Shown here piece by piece: positions 55,301 through 64,000 of a DNA stretch of 64,000 nt. Below the pieces are notes generated by a model. The model saw only the letters and a list, made by a program, of their open reading frames with translations, was not told where the DNA came from and searched no databases. The DNA lies in the NCBI GenBank assembly GCA_948567375.1, contig OX419756.1, forward strand, positions 1,059,001 to 1,123,000. Direction: 5' to 3'. Origin of the DNA: Lunularia cruciata. Lineage: Eukaryota > Streptophyta > Marchantiopsida > Lunulariales > Lunulariaceae. The position numbers were made by a program, and so were the translations under genes. Within the stretch, counting starts at the first letter, position 1. Every line of letters begins with the position of its first letter.

Positions 55301-56022
55301 TTTGGTCCATCCTTGCAATTACTTGCTGCAATTTCTACCATGAAACCGGGAAAACTGAAGTTCCAGTTCCAGGCCAGGAATGTGATATGAAGTCTTGTCA
55401 AGACTTTGATCTGCACCATCACTCTAATCTAAAAATTGCAAGCCCCCTCATTGCACTCTGCTTACTCACTTTTGGGGTCATTGTGTGCTTCCTCACCTTC
55501 TTCTTGTGGAAGATTGTTCCCGAGATCCTAACCCACTCCTCTTCTTGCTGATTTGCAATTTGCATTACTTTGGGTTGACTCCTAAAAGGAACCATGTAGT
55601 GACTGGACATTGCTCTACTTACTCACACAACTTGTAATTTTATAGTCTTTCCGCGATCGGTCATTCTTCAGTTGCTCCTCCTCTCCAATCTCCAATTTGG
55701 TGAAATTGTTTCTTGTCACTATCAAGAAGTTCTTGATCTTGAGGTCATTACTTTCTTCCAACATACTTTCTTGTTTGGGCCAACTCCAAAGAATTTTGTT
55801 ATAGGTTCTTTGGATCTGCTCACACCGCCTGATATGAAGTCTCTCCTTCTTCATCTTTGTCTTTGTGTCTTTGGGTCTTGACCCAAGGTCGACTTTGGGT
55901 TTTACTTCAAACTCCCGCTTCTTCTTATTTGTTCCCAGGTTAGCACTCTTTAGGCTCTATCCACATACTTCTTCTTCAAATTTTCCTAAAACTATCCAAA
56001 ACAAAAAATTGTGGGTACCACA
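52325..56022 (-). repeat. A2 LTR (3.7 kb) shared between two internal regions
   Basis: TGTGACAACCCG at the left and GTGGGTACCACA at the right; 3698 bp. On its left is a primer site, so it acts as a 5' LTR for sequence at 49.8-52.3 kb. On its right is a polypurine tract followed by integrase, so it acts as a 3' LTR for 56.0-58.4 kb. It contains an LTR ORF (53102-55610) and a TATTTAAA promoter-like box near 52972-52979 (minus strand). Diverged from the main family A LTRs. Confidence 0.85.
53102..55610 (-). pseudogene. LTR ORF, subfamily A2
   Basis: Minus-strand counterpart of the family A LTR ORF. From MSSHYMVPFRSQPKVM at 55610, the globular domain reads AWNWNFSFPGFMVEIA, GNPSQWTEADWRVVLGREAG and then VFFHQMFAGEASDWAKCLHQ, PPHYFVPFAVHFYFGLNLL and EEQNRMRSHFHPDL. 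A charged hinge (KSKRETRSKEGMSGEEEEFT) and a coiled coil (53785-54123: LTRVETEVEELWVEEVLWSK) follow. The globular core is far better conserved with family A than the coiled coil is. A TATAAAA box lies at 55644-55638, 34 bases before the ATG. Broken. Confidence 0.8.
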
Positions 56023-56040
56023 TACCTCCTCCCTCAAATG
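56023..56040 (-). other. Polypurine tract of the A2 element
   Basis: The minus strand reads CATTTGAGGGAGGAGGTA directly before the LTR start TGTGGTACCCAC at 56022. The purine run GAGGGAGGAGG is the expected plus-strand primer and shows that the internal region on the right ends in this LTR. Confidence 0.7.
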
Positions 56041-56126
56041 TGAGCATCCCTACAAACACCAACAACCGGTACTTTATACAAAGTTGGGTTCGTGGTCCAC
56101 TACTTTCTAACCCTCCACCCGTTTAC

Positions 56127-57127
56127 TCAAGTGGCAAAAGGATTACCTTCCAAGTGTGCTAGTTGAATAGAGCCGTTGGCATATATGTGCATAACACGGT
56201 ATGGCCCCATCCACCGCAAATGAAGTTTCCTTGGAAAAAATATGTGGCGATTGTCATATAACAACACCAAGTCACCTACTTGAACAACCACTTGCTTGAT
56301 TCTCTTATTGTGCCTGACTTTCAGCTGTTCTTGGATTTCCTTTGTGGTTTGCATTGCATTGCCTCTTTTCTCTTCTAACCACATCAGTTGATGGATCCAA
56401 ATATCTTGGCTTTCTTCCTCCGACAATTGTTCTTTGCAAAGAATCCGGTAGGTCGGTACTTCAAATTCAACTGGTAGTATGGGATGCAATCCATATGTCA
56501 GGAAATAAGGAGTTTGCTTGGTAGTTATCTTTTCAGTTGTTCTATATGCCCACAAAGCTGCAAGTAACTTTGTGTCCAAGTCATAGGCATAATTGACTGT
56601 CACCTTGTTCAAAATTTTACACAACAATCAATTGGCCTGTTAATCCATTAGCTTTTGGATTGTAAAGAGTCATCTTCTGATGTTTAATTTGGAAGTACTT
56701 AGTTAACACTTCTACCATATAGTTCAAAAAATGAGCTCCCCAATCACAGACCAATTCCAAAGGACACCCGTAACATGAAATGATGTTTTGGAAGAAAAAT
56801 TCTGCAATGGTTTCCGCATCATCTCTCCGTGTTGCTTCTGCTTCGACCATTTTGGTATCATAATCTATGCATGTCAAGAACTTGGGTCCTTGGTTGGATT
56901 GGACCCACAAAATCAATACCCCATTTCTCAAATGGAGCCAATGGAAAAATTGGTTTCAAAGGCCATTGGGAAGTTGCCGTCGGTTTTCTTGTTCTCTGAC
57001 AAGCGTCATAGCTTTGGATATGAGCATGTGTATCTTTATACATCATAGGCCACCAGTACCCAGGAGAAAGAATCTTCTTTACAGTATTCTTCAGAGCATA
57101 GTGTCACCCCAATGCTTTGGAGTGTAA
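56127..57127 (-). pseudogene. Integrase of the A2 element
   Basis: Minus-strand frames: the zinc-finger part (HAHIQSYDACQRTRKPTATS, 57046-56858) and core with WGIDFVGPI (56930-56900). LELVCDWGAHFLNYM (about 56775-56730) and NGLTGQL lie near 56640. The C-terminal part at 56627-56127 contains LTYGLHPILPVEFEVPTYRI and LLYDNRHIFFPRKLHLRWMG. Close to the family A integrase at 47942-49115. Fossil. Confidence 0.8.
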
Positions 57128-58441
57128 GGATTCAATGACCCCTTGAACTTTGTATGCCTCCAAACATCTCCGAAGTACTTCATCTTTACCCATCTTAAAC
57201 AAAATGTTGTGCCTTAATTGGTATGGTCCCATCTTCCGGAGGAAGACTGCCCTCTACTCCAAGTCTAGCCCCTCAGGACAATGACAATTATGCAGGTAAT
57301 GATATTTGGCCGCATACCTTGTACTTCAAATAGCCATCAGATGATATAGCTCTTCATCAAGAAACCAATCATCGACTTCCAAGTCTTGGTCTTGAGTTTC
57401 TATCCTGGATAAGAAGTCTGCATTAGAATGTAAAGCTCCCTTCCTTACTTGTATAGTGTATGTGAATTCTTGTAACAACAAGATCCATCTCGCAATTCAC
57501 CCGGACAAATCTGCCTTCTTGACCAAATGTTGAAATGCATAATGATCAACATAGAAGACAAACTTGTATCGCAGCATGTAGTGGCAAAATTTCTTGCAAG
57601 CATACACCATTCTGAGCGCTTCTCTTTCAGCTGTTGAATAGCTCTTTTCTGAAACTGATAATTGTCAACTAGCATAGTAAACTGGGTAGTCCTTCTTCTT
57701 CTTGTCCTTCTGACTTAAGACAACTCCGATTGCCATGGACAAAGTGTCCACTTATACATGGAAAGGGACGTCCCAATTTGGAGCCCTCATGACTGGTGCT
57801 TCAACTAGTTTCTTCTTCAATACCTAGAAAGCTTCTCCTTGATTTGCTTCCCACAGGTAGTCTTTGGATTTCTTCAAAAGCTTTGTAAGGGGTGCAACAA
57901 GCACCGCATAGTTTGACACAAAGTGTCTATAGTATCCAACATGTCTTAAGAAGGCTCTCAACTCCCGGATGTTCCTCAAGGATTCCAAAGCTAATATTAC
58001 TTTTACCTTCTTGACATTGACTTTGATACCTTGGCTTGACACCCGATGCCCTAGAAGAATCCCCTCCTTCATGGTGAAGAAGCATTTCTCCGGGTATAAT
58101 GACAAACCGGCAAAATGACACTTTTCAAAATTTTGGTGAAGGTTATCCAAATGTACATCTCTTTGCCCAAACACACAAAAATCATCAATGAAGACTTCCA
58201 CAAATCTGCGCAAAAAATCCTTGAAGGTTGCATTCATCATCCATTGGAAAGTAACATGAGCATTACACAACCCAAAGTGCATTTGATTGTAAGCAAACGT
58301 GCCCCAATCGGTGGTGAATGTAGTTTTATTCTTGTCCTCTTCTCGGATGGATACTTGATTGTACCCTAAAAATCCATCAAACAACATATTATTGCAAATG
58401 ACACCTTTAAATAGGCAGAGCACTTCAGCAATTACTAACAA
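57128..58441 (-). pseudogene. Reverse transcriptase and RNase H of the A2 element
   Basis: 57824-58441 is open: FDGFLGYNQVSIREEDKNK, FGLCNAHVTFQWMM, FIDDFCVFGQRDVHLDNLHQ, LYPEKCFFTMKEGILLGHRV and ELRAFLRHVGYYRHFVSNYA. RNase H traces lie at 57445-57790 and the region after it (HNILFKMGKDE-type) near 57190. Fossil; upstream gag of this element is not seen in the window. Confidence 0.8.
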
Positions 58442-59022
58442 CTATACCATTTCCTAACAACTCTTCCTACCTACACATCCAAAATGACAAACCATCTCTT
58501 CATATCTGCCTCTTCAAATCTCAAAACTGTTACTTCTTCGATCTGATGTCTACTTGTTCCTCAACTTCCACACTCAATCCTGAAATAATCTCACATACTA
58601 CTCTATCCTTGGGTTTCACAACTACTAAATCCTCTACCAATACTAACATTTCTATTTCCAGATCTACAATTCCTATCACAAGTAATCTTTCTAAATCTCT
58701 ACTTCCCGACCCACTCTTCTCTAACATCTCCACTGGTAACTCCAAAGATATTTGTACTCTTATGTCATCTACTTTGGGTTCACTCTTATATCCTTCCAAA
58801 GTTTATCTATCTCCAATTTTACCAAGTCTAATCAAATCGTGCTATTATCCTCTACTTCTAATGTCTTCATATCTACACGAGTTCTAAGACTAATCATCAA
58901 GGCATTCAAATCTTTATCCTTTTCATATCTCCTCCTCATCTCTTGCACCAACAGCTTCAACTTGTGCAATCTTGTTTCTTCAATCCGGACATTGGCTTCT
59001 ATCCGGACACTGGCTTCTGTAC
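58395..59022 (-). repeat. A2 LTR fragment interrupted by a family C element
   Basis: Minus-strand LTR tail (CCTATTTAAAGGTG promoter-like box near 58414-58401) and end of the LTR ORF. The frames read VQISLELPVEMLEKSGSGSR (58530-58799) and RLHKLKLLVQEMRRRYEKDK (58832-59032). At 59023 the family C LTR has inserted, with TGTAC at 59018-59022 as the expected left target copy. The left junction with RT sequence is approximate. Confidence 0.75.
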
Positions 59023-59698
59023 TGTAACACACATTTGTGCATGTGTGTGGTATTGTGATATTTAGCTTGGTATTACAAGTACTTAAGAGATATTATTTAT
59101 ATAGAGATAAAGGATGGTTATATATTAGTTATGGTTAGCTAAAGTTAGTCATAGCTAAGATAGATGGGACCTTACTTTAGAGGAAGTAGAAAAGATGAGC
59201 ACCACTATTTTGGATTTTAGTGTGTTGATTGGTATTATTCCTATGTGTTTGGCTTTGGGGAAAGAGTTGAGAACTCTTGGGCCCGCAAGCCTTTTTGTTT
59301 TGGATTCTTCTTTAGTCCAAGGATAGCCCATGTGAAGGAATCCTTGCTTTAGTGGTTGGGTCTAGATAAGGGGAATATGCCCATGTGAATGGATATTCCT
59401 TTCTACTTTTTGACTTTACTTGACTTTTAGTCTAGTAACTTGAGTTACTACGGTAATTAGTAACTTTGGTACATAACTATTTCACAAGTATATAAACAAG
59501 GGGTGAGGAGGTACTCATCATCCTTTCATTTGCAACTATCTCTCTCATGGAGTTCTCTAGTGAGCAATGTCTTGAGTCTTGGAGTGTTAGCCTTGGAGGA
59601 GTATGATGGAGTTTGGGTTCCTTGCCTTCTTAGTCCATGGTGCGCTACCATAATAGCCATCAGAGGTTCATCCTGAGTGAGAGACAGGCCGGCTCACA
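59023..59698 (+). repeat. 5' LTR of the right-edge family C element
   Basis: 676 bp, TGTAACACACATTTG to GCCGGCTCACA. Shares the TATTATTTATATAGAGATAAAG TATA-like region (about 59090) with the other family C LTRs. Confidence 0.9.
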
Positions 59699-59702
59699 TT
59701 TT

Positions 59703-59720
59703 TGGTTCCGTTGCCGGGAC
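59703..59720 (+). other. Primer binding site of the right-edge family C element
   Basis: TGGTTCCGTTGCCGGGAC, four bases after the LTR end; identical in position to 35094 and 31551 (minus). Confidence 0.8.
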
Positions 59721-59740
59721 CTCTCTAGAAGGCAAGATAA

Positions 59741-59910
59741 TGTTCCGCGTCCAATTCTACATTAGGCAAAAGGAGGCTACGAGAGCTCACTTGGAGAGAA
59801 CATTAGGAGAGGAGAGGGCTGAACTTATGTTAGAGAACCAAGATCCATTTGTATACCCTGTAATTCATTATGATGTCTTTGAGGTGATTTTGTACATCTT
59901 GTACACATGA
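59741..59910 (+). other. Short ORF just after the primer site (family C)
   Basis: ATG at 59741 opens 56 codons: MFRVQFYIRQKEATRAHLER, then TLGEERAELMLENQDPFVYP and a hydrophobic end (FEVILYILYT). Related sequence sits at the same place in the other two family C copies (35138-35300 and minus 31514-31350). It could be an upstream ORF or the remnant of a larger N-terminal gag extension. No domain recognised. Confidence 0.4.
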
Positions 59911-60557
59911 GAGGAATTGGAGAGATTGTGTGAGGTGGATTGCAGATTTTGGGGATTAAGGTGATTTTGGGCAAAATCTCAAGTTTGAGATCTGGACTTG
60001 AGATTTATACACATAATAGCTTGGGTTATCCTTCAGTTAGCACACTTGAAATTATTGTGAGAGCTTTTATGCGCACTGGGCTAGAATTTTTGAAAGTTGA
60101 TAGGGTAAAGTGCTCCCGCAACTGCATGCTCTCTGGAAAATTGTACAGAGTCTGCCATTTCTTCAATTTTGAGTGAATTGTCCTGAAAATTTCCACAAAA
60201 ATTCAGTGCGTTGTATCCTACTGGCTGCTACAAAAATTAGAGATAGATCGTTCTTGCGCAGGGAGAAATGAGTTTTTGAAGTGAGGGGGGTTGTTTTCAG
60301 ACCAAATCTGAAATATGGGTGCTGAATAGAAAGGTGTCTAGACCAACTGGCTTGATGAAAAGATCTGAAATTTTGCACGGAGGGACGCCCTAGAGTTTTT
60401 ATCAAGTGTGCAAAATTTCAGAGGACTATGACACATCGGTTGGGAGATTTGAGTGACATTGTGAGGAAGGGTCAATTCTGCAAAGTGGAGATCTCATGCA
60501 TGAGAAGTTTGAGATCAACAAAAAGCATGTTTGAGTGTTTAGATTCATCTTGGGAAC
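59911..60557 (+). other. Leader of the right-edge family C element
   Basis: Conserved with 30698-31350 (minus) and 35301-35923, but no open frame is shared among the three copies. I see only leader sequence. Confidence 0.5.
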
Positions 60558-61030
60558 ATGGAGGGTCATCAAGAGTGGAAATTGAGATTATGCAAGGTTC
60601 CCCAAGGGTTTGAGGTGATTGTAGGGGTTGATTTGAGGAAAAGAGAGTTTACAATAGAATTTGAAGAGAGTATTGAGAGGATCCAAAAACCCACACCACT
60701 TGGAGGAAAGAGTGAGTCTAGTGCTTTCTATGTGGAGAGAAGGGACATAAGGCAAGTTCATGTCCATTGACCTTTGAGAGCAAGAGATTGAGGGAAAGGA
60801 GAGGCTTACTTGACTTGGTTTTGCATGTTGGACCTTCTTCACCAAGATTGGGAGGGAGAAGATCTAAGACCAAGGAGTTGTGTGAGGTTTGTGGAGTTGA
60901 AGGACTTCCAAAAGGACATGAGTGTAGTGGAGTAAAAGCACTTTTGGAAACTTTGGTGAAGGATCTTGGAGAGAGTCTTAGTACAGCTACAGAAATACTA
61001 CCACCTTCATCAGCTAGTTCTCAAGATTAG
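60558..61030 (+). pseudogene. Extra zinc-knuckle ORF, right-edge family C element
   Basis: MEGHQEWKLRLCKVPQGFEV start, GVDLRKREFTIEFEESIERI, a disrupted knuckle region, then HVGPSSPRLGGRRSKTKELC, CGVEGLPKGHEC and PPSSASSQD. Same length and position as 35924-36397. Broken here. Confidence 0.72.
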
Positions 61031-61265
61031 TGATGGAGATAATCTTTCAACTTATGGATAAACTATCCATGAGAGTAAGATTAATATGCACTCTAAGATT
61101 TGATGTTGCTATAGAAATCTTGGAGCAACCTGAACCTTTTGTGTTCCCTAGAGTGGATTATTCTCAGATGGTGTGAGTCATGTATATACTCTATTAGTAA
61201 TAGAGTGAGAGAAAAGAAAAGAGAAAAAAAAATTTGAGAGAAAAGAAAGATAGTGAGGGGTTAAT

Positions 61266-63128
61266 ATGGGAAAACTTCCGGTTTTCTTTGGCAAGGATGG
61301 AGAAGATGTGGAGGCCTTTGTGAGAGACTTCAAGAGAGCTTGCATAGGAAACAATGAGAGGAGGAAGAATGAGTGGGCCTCATTATTACCAGATTTCTTT
61401 CAGGATGCAGCACTTACATGGTATGAGTCAGAATACCAAAAGAGAGAGAGCAGAGAGGGGGAAGAGGAGTCTTGGGAGACTTTGACTTCAGCACTCATTG
61501 AAAACTTTCTTCCTGATGAGAGTTATGAGAGATTGATGAGTGAGGTTACATTTCTCAAGCAAGGAGATGGAGAGAAATTGAGAGTATATGTGGAAAGAGT
61601 GGAAAAGTTAGAGTCCAGATTTCGCATAGTGTTGAGGAAGGGTGGGGATGATGTGGAGACTACAATGATTGGCATAGGGGACATGCTCACCAAGAATTTT
61701 GTGGGAGGGTTGAGACCACAAATTAGAAGCAAGGTGAGATATGAGAAACCTTCTTCCAAGGTTGAAGCTATCAAGATCGCAATTCGTATGGAGGAGAGTT
61801 TGGAAGGGGATGAGAGTGATTTAGTGGTGAAGGAGGTTGTGCATCCTCCTCAAGGCTACAAGTATGGTGGAACTTCTGATACTTTGGTGACAAGGGTTGC
61901 ACCACAAGTAGTAGTTGCTCCAGTTCTTGCACCTCCACCAAAAGATCCACTCCAAACCATCACAGAACAACTTGCGGATCTCAAGATCAATGTGGTGCAA
62001 CTATGGGAGAAGAGAGAGGTGGATCAGAATGTAGGGAGAGGGCCTAGGAGTTATGGAAACTATCCATATAGAGGAGGCCAACCAGCCAAAAATTTCAATG
62101 ATAGAAATTGTTTTGGTTGTGGAGGAAGAGGCCATATCCAAAGGAATTGCCCAAATTCCACTTACCATGGAGGAAGGGGTTATGAGGGAGCCAATAGAGG
62201 GAAAGAGGGAGGTAGTGAAACCCAAGTGGCTCCTAATCCCAACAAAGGTAAGGGGATAGCATCCATAGATGTGGTTGAGAGCAAGTATGAGAAGGGAGAG
62301 TGCTCAAACTCCAAGGGTCTTAATTTGGAGCTTTTGGCACAAGAGAAGAAGAGAGCTCGTTTTGCAGAGGATGTTCACTCTTCTAAAGGATTTACTTCAA
62401 GCAAGGATACTCCTATGTCAACTAGGAGCACTCGCACCTCAACACCATCAACAACAAAGACTCCAAGGAAGAAGTTGGGGATGGAGGACTTCTTGATCTC
62501 AAAGCAACAATGGAACTACAATGTGTTGGAGGATGTTGGTAGTCACAAGGCTAACATCACAGTGGGCCAATTAATTGCTTTGAACCCTACCTTGAGAAAG
62601 GAGCTTAGAGGTGGTTTGAGTTCTACAAGGAGCAAGAAGAAGAAGAAGGCAAAAGTTCCAATATCAATGGGGGTGGTGGATGCCAAGCCAGCACCATGGG
62701 AAGCTTGTGAATATGCCTCCAAGATTGATGTGAGAGTGAATGGTCACAACATCAAGGATGCATTGGTTAATGGAGGATCAGCAGTGAATGCCATGTCAGA
62801 AAGGTTGATGAAGAAGTTGGGTATGATACCCTCAAGACCTTCAACATTTGTGGTGAGCATGGCAAACAAGCAACAAGTTTGACCAGTAGGGGTGATGGAT
62901 AAGGTGGTAGTTTCAGTTATGGGAGTTCAAAATCTCATGACTTTCCAAGTCTTGAAGGATTCAAGCTATGACTTACTTCTTGGGAGGCCATGGTTGAGAG
63001 CAGCACGCACAACTGATCGATGGCACAAAGGGTACTTGAGGATTGGGCCATCAAACCATAGAGTCACTGTTCCTGTGACTAACACCACCAACACTTCACA
63101 TTCAGATACACCATCTTCTGATTATTAG
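61266..63128 (+). CDS. Gag and protease of the right-edge family C element
   Basis: 538 codons are open at 61266-62882. Gag starts MGKLPVFFGKDGEDVEAFVR, with WASLLPDFFQDAALTWYESE, LIENFLPDESYERLMSEVTF and GDGEKLRVYVERVEKLESRF (capsid-like). The CCHC knuckle CFGCGGRGHIQRNCPN is near 62109-62156. A Ser/Thr-rich linker (STRTSTPSTTKTPRKKLGME) and the protease lead-in DALVNGGSAVNAM near 62758-62796 follow. 62892-63128 continues the protease with LLLGRPWLRAARTTDRWHKG. It starts at the ATG at 61266, after a purine-rich leader. Belongs to a broken element. Confidence 0.82.
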
Positions 63129-63158
63129 GAATCAGATTCTGAAGAAGGAGCTTCAGGT

Positions 63159-64000
63159 GTGGACACAAGCATGGAAGAGGAGACTTCCACGGAGGAGGAT
63201 GAATCTGAATCTGATTCAGATGTGTATCCTCTGTGTGCTATGGATTTTGCACCTAAGCCAGAGGTTTTGAAGGACCCAGATAAATCACCATTGACACTTG
63301 AGGAGGTAGAGAGAAGGTTATCTACCCTCAAGTATGGCCCAAATGTTACCAAGGAGGAGAAGGTGAGATTTGAGGAGATTTTCCGCAAGTTCATCCATGT
63401 GTTTGCTTTTAGTTACAAGGATTTGAAGGAAGTCACCTTGGAGGAGCACAAGATAGAGGTGGAGTCACATGCAAGACCAATCCGCCAAAAGCAACGTCGC
63501 ATTATCCCACCAATATCTTTGGTTGTGAAGGAGATTGATAAGCTCAAGGAGGCTGGATTTATCTTTGAGGTGGAGAATTCAGAATGGGTGTCTCCAATTG
63601 TCATTGTGAAGAAAAAGAATGGCAAGCTTTGAGTATGTGTGGATTACAAGAAGCTCAATGCTGTTACCAAGAAGGACTACTACCCATTGCCATTCATTGA
63701 TGAGATCTTGGAGGAGGTTGCAGGTCATGAGAGATACAGTTTTGGAGATGGTTATAGTGGATATAACCAAATCAAGATTGCACCAGAGCATCAACAACTC
63801 ACCACATTCACCACACCTTGGAGAACTTACGCTTTCAAGGTCATGCCTTTTGGGCTTTGCAATGCTCCAGCCACATTCGAACGGTTCATGAACAAGGTAT
63901 TTGAACCTTTCATTGGGAAATTTGTGAGAGATTTCATTGATGACTTTTGTGTCTATGGGAGCAAGGAGGAGCACTTTGAGCACCTAATCAAAGTCTTGCA
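63159..64000 (+). pseudogene. Connector and reverse transcriptase of the right-edge family C element
   Basis: An acidic connector (EEETSTEEDESESDSDVYPL) leads to RFEEIFRKFIHVFAFSYKDL, then RT with NSEWVSPIVIVKKKNGKL, FGDGYSGYNQIKI (about 63738-63777), MPFGLCNAPATFERFM and FIDDFCVYG near 63936. The window ends in RT. Fossil. Confidence 0.82.

Larger units (their letters stand above)
59023..64000 (+). mobile_element. Family C element on the plus strand, runs off the right edge
   Basis: Parts: 5' LTR (59023-59698), primer site (59703-59720), leader with a short ORF (59741-59910), extra zinc-knuckle ORF (60558-61030), gag and protease (61266-63128), connector and RT (63159-64000). Inserted into an A2 LTR ORF. 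The 538-codon gag frame is nearly clean, so this copy is among the youngest. Few breaks in the visible part (about five). Confidence 0.92.

Noticed and set aside
53102-55610. Envelope-like protein in the A2 LTR
   Set aside because: No signal peptide, transmembrane segment or fusion-peptide-like stretch is visible; the protein is charged and coiled-coil rich.

Overview
This window looks like gene-poor, repeat-packed land-plant chromatin: about 64 kb of nested LTR retrotransposons of the Ty3/Gypsy class, with no host gene, tRNA or rRNA gene that I can support. The size of the nest, the age of most copies and one lineage (Ty3/Gypsy elements carrying a DNA cytosine methyltransferase) suggest a large plant genome, more likely a non-flowering plant than a flowering one. 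That taxonomic guess is weak. All elements are treated as fossils, and every one is broken.

Three families make up nearly everything. Family A is a Ty3/Gypsy element of the Athila/Tat type with unusually long LTRs (about 3.7 kb). Each LTR contains an ORF of about 850 codons (a conserved globular domain, a charged hinge and a long coiled coil), with a TATA box 27 bases upstream of its ATG. A solo LTR with a perfect 5-bp target duplication (19922-23677) proves that the ORF lies inside the LTR. A diverged subfamily, A2, occupies 52.3-59.0 kb. Family C is a second Athila/Tat-like element with 0.69-kb LTRs and an extra zinc-knuckle ORF between the leader and gag. Family B is represented by one old element, cut into four pieces by later insertions. 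Between its protease and its reverse transcriptase it carries a C5 cytosine methyltransferase domain of DNMT3/DRM type.

Layout: 1-15.7 kb, A LTRs inserted into A LTRs on both strands, including an 11.9-kb A element on the minus strand (3026-14973, target duplication CCATG). 15.7-16.5 kb, an A-like ORF fragment. 16.5-34.4 kb, element B (tRNA-Met-like primer site, gag, protease, methyltransferase, start of RT), interrupted by a solo A LTR and by a C element on the minus strand (24455-32247, LTRs about 97% identical). 34.4-39.3 kb, a C element on the plus strand. 39.3-39.9 kb, rearranged A pieces. 39.9-49.8 kb, an A element on the plus strand. 49.8-52.3 kb, a sequence with 114-bp tandem repeats that ends at an A2 primer site. 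52.3-59.0 kb, an A2 LTR shared by two internal regions. 59.0-64.0 kb, a third C element running off the window.

The most notable items are the methyltransferase inside element B, which implies an element that could modify host or element DNA, and the protein-coding giant LTR of family A with its own conserved promoter.
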